Source: Sphingopyxis alaskensis RB2256
GTDB taxonomy: Bacteria; Pseudomonadota; Alphaproteobacteria; Sphingomonadales; Sphingomonadaceae
Assembly: GCF_000013985.1 (NCBI RefSeq)
Contig: NC_008048.1
Location: 3,041,001-3,105,000, forward strand
Length of the DNA stretch: 64,000 nt
Direction of reading: 5' to 3'
In this document: positions 60,837 to 64,000 of the stretch, piece by piece
Numbering within the stretch: the first letter of the stretch is position 1
How the letters are laid out: each line of letters starts with the position of its first letter
Notes under the pieces: model-generated
What the model saw: only the letters and a program-made list of their open reading frames with translations
The model's database searches: none
Told to the model about the DNA's origin: nothing
Program-made: the position numbers and the translations under genes

Positions 60837-61766
60837 ATGGCAAATCGCATTTTCATTCCGGCCCTCGCGCTCGCCGCGTCGGCCATGGCTTTTTCGGCGC
60901 CGGCCGCGGCGCAGCTGCTTGGCGGCAGCGGCGGACTGGGCGGCGGGCTTGGCGGAACGCTGGGCGGCACGCTCGGCAATCCGACCGGGCCGATCGGTGG
61001 CACGCTCGGCACGGCGGGCGAACTTGCGGGTTCGGGCCGCGGCGAGGCCAAGGTCGACCGCCGTTCGGGCCGCGTCGAAGGCCGCGGCGGCGCCGACGCG
61101 CGCGGCAGCGGCTCGGCCGATGCCGGCGGCAATCTGCTCGGCAGCACGCTGGGCGGCAACGCTCAGGGTTCGGGCGGGGCCTCGGCCGACGGCAGCGTCG
61201 GCGCGCAGGCGGTCGGCACCGATTTCGCGCGTGACACGGTCGGCGGCGCCCTCGGCACCGCGCGCGGCGCCGCCGCCACCGCCACCGGGACCGCGCAAGG
61301 CGCGGCCGGGGCTGTCCGCGACCGGGCGGGCGGCGCGCTGTCGAACGTCTCAGGCAGCGCCAGCGCCGCCGGTTCGGCCGCGGGCAGTTTTCAGGGCAGC
61401 CTCGGCCAGCTCGCGGCGGCCGGCAGCGGCGCGGCCAGCGGCAGCGGCATGTTCGCTGTCATGCCGGGAATGCCCGTCACCGACCCGCGCGGCAAGGTGA
61501 TCGGCTATGTCCATGACGTGCGGCAGACGGGCCGCGGCGTCGTCGAGGCGGTGACGGTCGAGGTCGGCAACCGCGTCGCGACGCTTCCGGCCGCCAGCTT
61601 TGCCGGATCGGGCGATGTGCTCGTCAGCGGCATGACCAAGGGCCAGCTCAAGGACGCCGCAAAGGCGCAGGAGCGGGCGGCCGAAGAGGATGGCAGCGCG
61701 CCGCCCGCCCGGTCGACGTCGTCGCGGGGCAACCGCGCCGAACGCGGCCACACCCGCGCCGACTGA
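60837..61766 (+). CDS. Secreted Gly/Ala/Ser-rich protein with a PRC-barrel-like C-terminal region
   Basis: A 309-residue protein. Residues 1-25 are a Sec signal peptide ending AAA. Residues 26-195 are low-complexity and dominated by Gly, Ala, Ser and Thr (GGSGGLGGGLGGTLGGTLG). The part from about 205 to 275 looks folded (VTDPRGKVIGYVHDV, then VEAVTVEVGNRVATLPAASF) and resembles the PRC-barrel pattern. The C-terminus is polar. AGGAGTAGGACA precedes ATG 60837. Role unknown; a cell-surface or envelope-stress protein is suggested by the ECF-type promoter and the adjacent secreted protease. Confidence 0.78.
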   Translation: MANRIFIPALALAASAMAFSAPAAAQLLGGSGGLGGGLGGTLGGTLGNPTGPIGGTLGTAGELAGSGRGEAKVDRRSGRVEGRGGADARGSGSADAGGNLLGSTLGGNAQGSGGASADGSVGAQAVGTDFARDTVGGALGTARGAAATATGTAQGAAGAVRDRAGGALSNVSGSASAAGSAAGSFQGSLGQLAAAGSGAASGSGMFAVMPGMPVTDPRGKVIGYVHDVRQTGRGVVEAVTVEVGNRVATLPAASFAGSGDVLVSGMTKGQLKDAAKAQERAAEEDGSAPPARSTSSRGNRAERGHTRAD

Positions 61767-61785
61767 TCCCACGGTCGGTTCCAGC

Positions 61786-61816
61786 GAAATGCGTCGGCGC
61801 GCTGCCGACGCATTTC
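61786..61816 (+). terminator. Hairpin after the Gly-rich gene
   Basis: GAAATGCGTCGGC (61786-61798) and GCCGACGCATTTC (61804-61816) form a perfect 13-bp stem with a 5-nt loop, 20 bp after the stop. Followed by CTGTTGG, so the U-tract is weak. Confidence 0.65.
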
Positions 61817-61915
61817 CTGTTGGCGCGATTCAAATGCGAAAAAGCGATCCGTTATGGCGCCATCGCCGATGCGTTCGCGCTGTCGCGCGCGGCCGGGGTC
61901 GGGCAGCGTGGAGAC

Positions 61916-62569
61916 GTGACCGGACCCTGCGGCCATATCCATCTGATCCTTCCCGACCCGGTCGAGCGCGCGGCCTGCTTCCGTGTGCTGACGGCGGGGC
62001 CCGCGCGCGTCGTGCGCAGCTTTGCCAGCGCCGACGACTGGTTTGCGGCGGGCGATGACGACAGCTGCGCGGTGCTCCTGCTGCGCTGGGAGCAGCCGGG
62101 CGCGGTAAGCGGTGCCGCGCTGCTGGCGCATGCCGCCGCGCGCGACGGCATCGCCGCCTTCGTCGCCGCCGAAAGGCTGAGCATCGCCGAATCGCGCGCG
62201 ATCCTGTTGAGCGGCGCGCGCGACCTGCTTCCCGCGCCGCTCGATCCCCGGCTCGTGCGCCGCACGATCGACGGTGCGCTCGCCGACCACGCGGCCTGGC
62301 AAGTGGCGTGCGAGCGCCAGCGCGCGGCCGCGGCGCGGCTCGCCGCGCTGACCCCGCGCGAACGCGACATATTGGAGGGTATCGCCGCCGGGCTCGGCAA
62401 CAAGGCGATCGCGCAGCGGCTCGATCTCAGCCCGCGCACGGTCGAGGTTCACCGCGCGAACATCATGCGCCGCGCGGGCGCGGGCCATGTCGCCGAACTG
62501 CTGCACCTGCGTTTCGTCGCCGAGCAGGCGCGCGTCGCGCCGGGCAATCGGGTCCGTTTCGGCGCATGA
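61916..62569 (+). CDS. LuxR-family regulator with a degenerate receiver domain (FixJ-like)
   Basis: A 217-residue protein from GTG 61916. The N-terminal 120 residues follow a receiver fold (HIHLILPDPVERAACFRVLT, VVRSFASADDWF), but the phospho-acceptor position reads AVLLLRWEQPG with no aspartate and the acidic pair is lost. The C-terminal LuxR domain is intact at about 155-210 (LTPRERDILEGIAAGLGNKA, IAQRLDLSPRTVEVHRANIM). A TTG at 61820 would add 32 residues; I preferred 61916 because the receiver then starts at its usual point. It is likely a phosphorylation-independent regulator. Confidence 0.78.
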   Translation: MTGPCGHIHLILPDPVERAACFRVLTAGPARVVRSFASADDWFAAGDDDSCAVLLLRWEQPGAVSGAALLAHAAARDGIAAFVAAERLSIAESRAILLSGARDLLPAPLDPRLVRRTIDGALADHAAWQVACERQRAAAARLAALTPRERDILEGIAAGLGNKAIAQRLDLSPRTVEVHRANIMRRAGAGHVAELLHLRFVAEQARVAPGNRVRFGA

Positions 62570-62669
62570 TCGCGGCGCTGCTGCGGCCGGATCGTCGCGC
62601 GCGGCGCTATAAGGAGTATGAACGGCGACCCGTCCTTGTGTTGGTCCCCATGGGCGCTGCCGTTCATCC

Positions 62670-62699
62670 GGGCGCGGTCAACCCCACCTGACCGCGCCC
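62670..62699. terminator. Hairpin between convergent luxR-type gene and malonyltransferase-like gene
   Basis: GGGCGCGGTCA (62670-62680) and TGACCGCGCCC (62689-62699) form a perfect 11-bp stem with an 8-nt loop. No U-tract on either side. It lies in the 166-bp gap between convergent genes, which otherwise contains only a doubtful small open frame (62618-62749). Confidence 0.55.
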
Positions 62700-62735
62700 G
62701 CACGACGGGTCGGCAGGGAAAACGCCCTGTCGACC

Positions 62736-63788
62736 CTATTTGTCCCTGATGACCAGCGTGCGCTGCTCGGCGCGGCCCATCGACAGGAGGATCGGGTCCG
62801 ACGCCTGCCGCGCCATGAAATCGGCCTTGCTGGTCAGCCCCTGCCAGCCGATGCCGATCAGCGCCTGGGCGATCGCGCCGCCCAGCGTGTCGCCGGGGCC
62901 GGGCAGGATGATGACATCGGGCGCGACCTCCTTGACCGCGACCTGCACCGAAAGCGCGAAATCATAGGGGGCCAGGATCTGGTGACCGAAGCTGTATTCC
63001 CAGACTGCCGCGGGATCGGACGAGAAGCGGCGCCAGATATGGCCGCGACCATCGACCAGCGGGATCGCCGGGGCGCCGAACAGCGTCGGCGGCAGTTCGG
63101 CCCTCGCCTTGTCCGAACTGCCGATCATCAGCGGGGTATGAAAGGGGCCGTGCCCCGCGAGGCGCAGCGGATCGCGCCCCGGCGTCGGCGGCGCTTCGGC
63201 GAGCAGCGCGGCGAGGCCCTCCTCATTGCCCGCGAACACCAGCATCCCGGCGAGGTCGATCGACAGCGCGAGGTCATGGCCCGGCCGCGCGTCGATCGCG
63301 GCGACAAGATCGAACAGCCGGTCGCGTCGGTCGGGGATCGGGCGCCAGTCGTCATCGACGATTTGCAGCAGGACCTGCCCGCCGGGGCCGTGCGTCTGGC
63401 TGTTGAGCCCCATGGCGTTGGCGATGCGGAACCCGTCGCTGATCGACACCGCGCCGCCCAGCGCGAGCGCGCTGTACCAGCCCATCGAATTGCCGAGCGC
63501 CGCAACGATGTCGAACCTGTCGCGGTCGATGCTCAGGTAATCGAGCGCGGTAGCGGTGTAGATCAGCGGCGCCGCGACGTCGCCGCGCATGTGCGTTGCC
63601 ACGCTGAAGCGATCGGCGCCGTCGAGTTCGCTCACCGTCGGCTGCCCGCGCATCCGGCGCTGCGCGTCGAAATCGGCGATCAGATCGGCAAATCGCGCGC
63701 CATGCAGCCGCGCGATGCTGCCCAGCTCGCCCTTGCCATAAGTGCCGCGGCCGGGCGCGACGACGATCGCGGTTTTGCGGGCGCTCAT
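62736..63788 (-). CDS. Acyl carrier protein malonyltransferase-like protein
   Basis: A 350-residue FabD/MdcH-type acyltransferase fold. The nucleophile motif is GNSMGW (usual GHSxGE) near residue 98, and the catalytic histidine motif is GHGPFHTPLM near 213-222, as in malonyltransferases. The C-terminus has ILPGPGDTLGGAIAQALI. The arginine that selects malonyl groups is not obvious, so another acyl group is possible. It begins with ATGA overlapping the stop of the E1-like gene upstream, so the two are translationally coupled. FabD itself is normally in a fab cluster, so this is a specialised paralogue. Confidence 0.78.
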   Translation of the reverse strand: MSARKTAIVVAPGRGTYGKGELGSIARLHGARFADLIADFDAQRRMRGQPTVSELDGADRFSVATHMRGDVAAPLIYTATALDYLSIDRDRFDIVAALGNSMGWYSALALGGAVSISDGFRIANAMGLNSQTHGPGGQVLLQIVDDDWRPIPDRRDRLFDLVAAIDARPGHDLALSIDLAGMLVFAGNEEGLAALLAEAPPTPGRDPLRLAGHGPFHTPLMIGSSDKARAELPPTLFGAPAIPLVDGRGHIWRRFSSDPAAVWEYSFGHQILAPYDFALSVQVAVKEVAPDVIILPGPGDTLGGAIAQALIGIGWQGLTSKADFMARQASDPILLSMGRAEQRTLVIRDK

Positions 63789-64000
63789 GCCAGGAGCTCC
63801 CTTGCCGCGGCAATGATGCCCTCGCGGCTCGGCAGGGTCAGCGTTGCCGCCCTGCCCAGCGGGATGAAGCTGTCGTCGGCGGCGATGCGCGCGATTTTTT
63901 TGTCCGGCGTCTGTTCAACGAACAATGCCATCAGCGCCTCGCTCTGCGAACCGGTGATGCGGCATTCGTCGACGATCAGGATGCGCTTCGCACCGCCGAC
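63785..64000 (-). CDS. C-terminal part of a transketolase/E1-beta-like subunit, cut by the window edge
   Basis: 71 codons including the stop are visible on the minus strand; the N-terminus is outside. The sequence matches the last domain of TPP-dependent E1 beta subunits and transketolases: AKRILIVDECRITGSQSEAL, IARIAADDSFIPLG, then the terminal helix EGIIAAARELL. Such domains bind the partner subunit and, in transketolases, cofactor. Stop overlaps the start of the acyltransferase-like gene by 4 bp. The full enzyme cannot be named from this fragment. Confidence 0.72.
   Translation of the reverse strand, partial: VGGAKRILIVDECRITGSQSEALMALFVEQTPDKKIARIAADDSFIPLGRAATLTLPSREGIIAAARELLA

Overview
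The window is about 67% GC, and both its gene content and its codon use are those of an alphaproteobacterium of the Sphingomonadales. The closest fit is Sphingopyxis. The ectoine hydroxylase encoded here has 306 residues, with iron ligands at His144, Asp146 and His245, the size and numbering I remember for the Sphingopyxis alaskensis enzyme. This genus call rests on recollection and was not tested by a search.

Layout. (1) 1-4800: a partial acyltransferase, a YdcF-like protein and ftsX-ftsE on the minus strand, a divergent zinc-ribbon protein, and a YeiH-type exporter. (2) 4924-9217: a tRNA-Arg followed by three acyl-CoA genes: a mesaconyl-CoA C1-C4 CoA-transferase-like protein, a thiolase and a methylsuccinyl-CoA dehydrogenase-like protein. 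(3) 9505-11368: four poorly characterised genes, starting with an unusually AT-rich LuxR-type HTH protein with a C-terminal membrane anchor. (4) 11440-42421: a nearly complete flagellar locus. It holds fliA, flhA, a lytic transglycosylase, flgN, flgM and flgA (minus); flgB to flgL, motA, motB and a sigma54 activator (plus); fliS, fliD, flhB, fliR to fliE (minus); and flagellin (plus). (5) 42567-50141: housekeeping genes (rplT, rpmI, a histidinol-phosphatase-like gene, prs, nadE, a DoxX-like protein, gltX, tonB, rpmG). (6) 50177-58160: an ectoine/5-hydroxyectoine locus, ectR divergent from ectA-ectB-ectC-ectD-ask, then two MFS transporters. (7) 58168-62569: an anti-sigma/ECF sigma pair, a subtilase, a secreted Gly/Ala/Ser-rich protein and a LuxR-type regulator. 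(8) 62736-64000: a malonyltransferase-like protein and the C-terminus of an E1/transketolase-like subunit, cut by the right edge.

Regulation can be read from the DNA in several places. Four sigma54 promoters (TGGCAC-N5-TTGC type) precede the lytic transglycosylase-flhA-fliA operon, flgA, flgB and fliE. Four FliA-type promoters (TTAA-N15-GCCGTTA type) precede flgM-flgN, motA-motB, fliD-fliS and flagellin. This gives a hierarchy in which a receiver-less FlbD-like activator and sigma54 drive the basal body genes and fliA, and FliA (held by FlgM) drives the late genes. In region 7, three sites of the form GGAMG-N17-CGTT lie before the ECF sigma operon, the divergent subtilase and the Gly-rich protein, which defines a small local ECF regulon. 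A perfect 16-bp palindrome resembling a Zur box precedes tonB, and a perfect 18-bp palindrome overlaps the presumed -35 of the ectoine operon.

The most interesting items are the three-gene mesaconyl/methylsuccinyl-CoA cluster, the ECF/subtilase/Gly-rich locus, the AT-rich HTH-membrane module, the FlgH without a lipobox, and the very short FlgD and FlgE. I saw no CRISPR array, insertion sequence, prophage or integrase.
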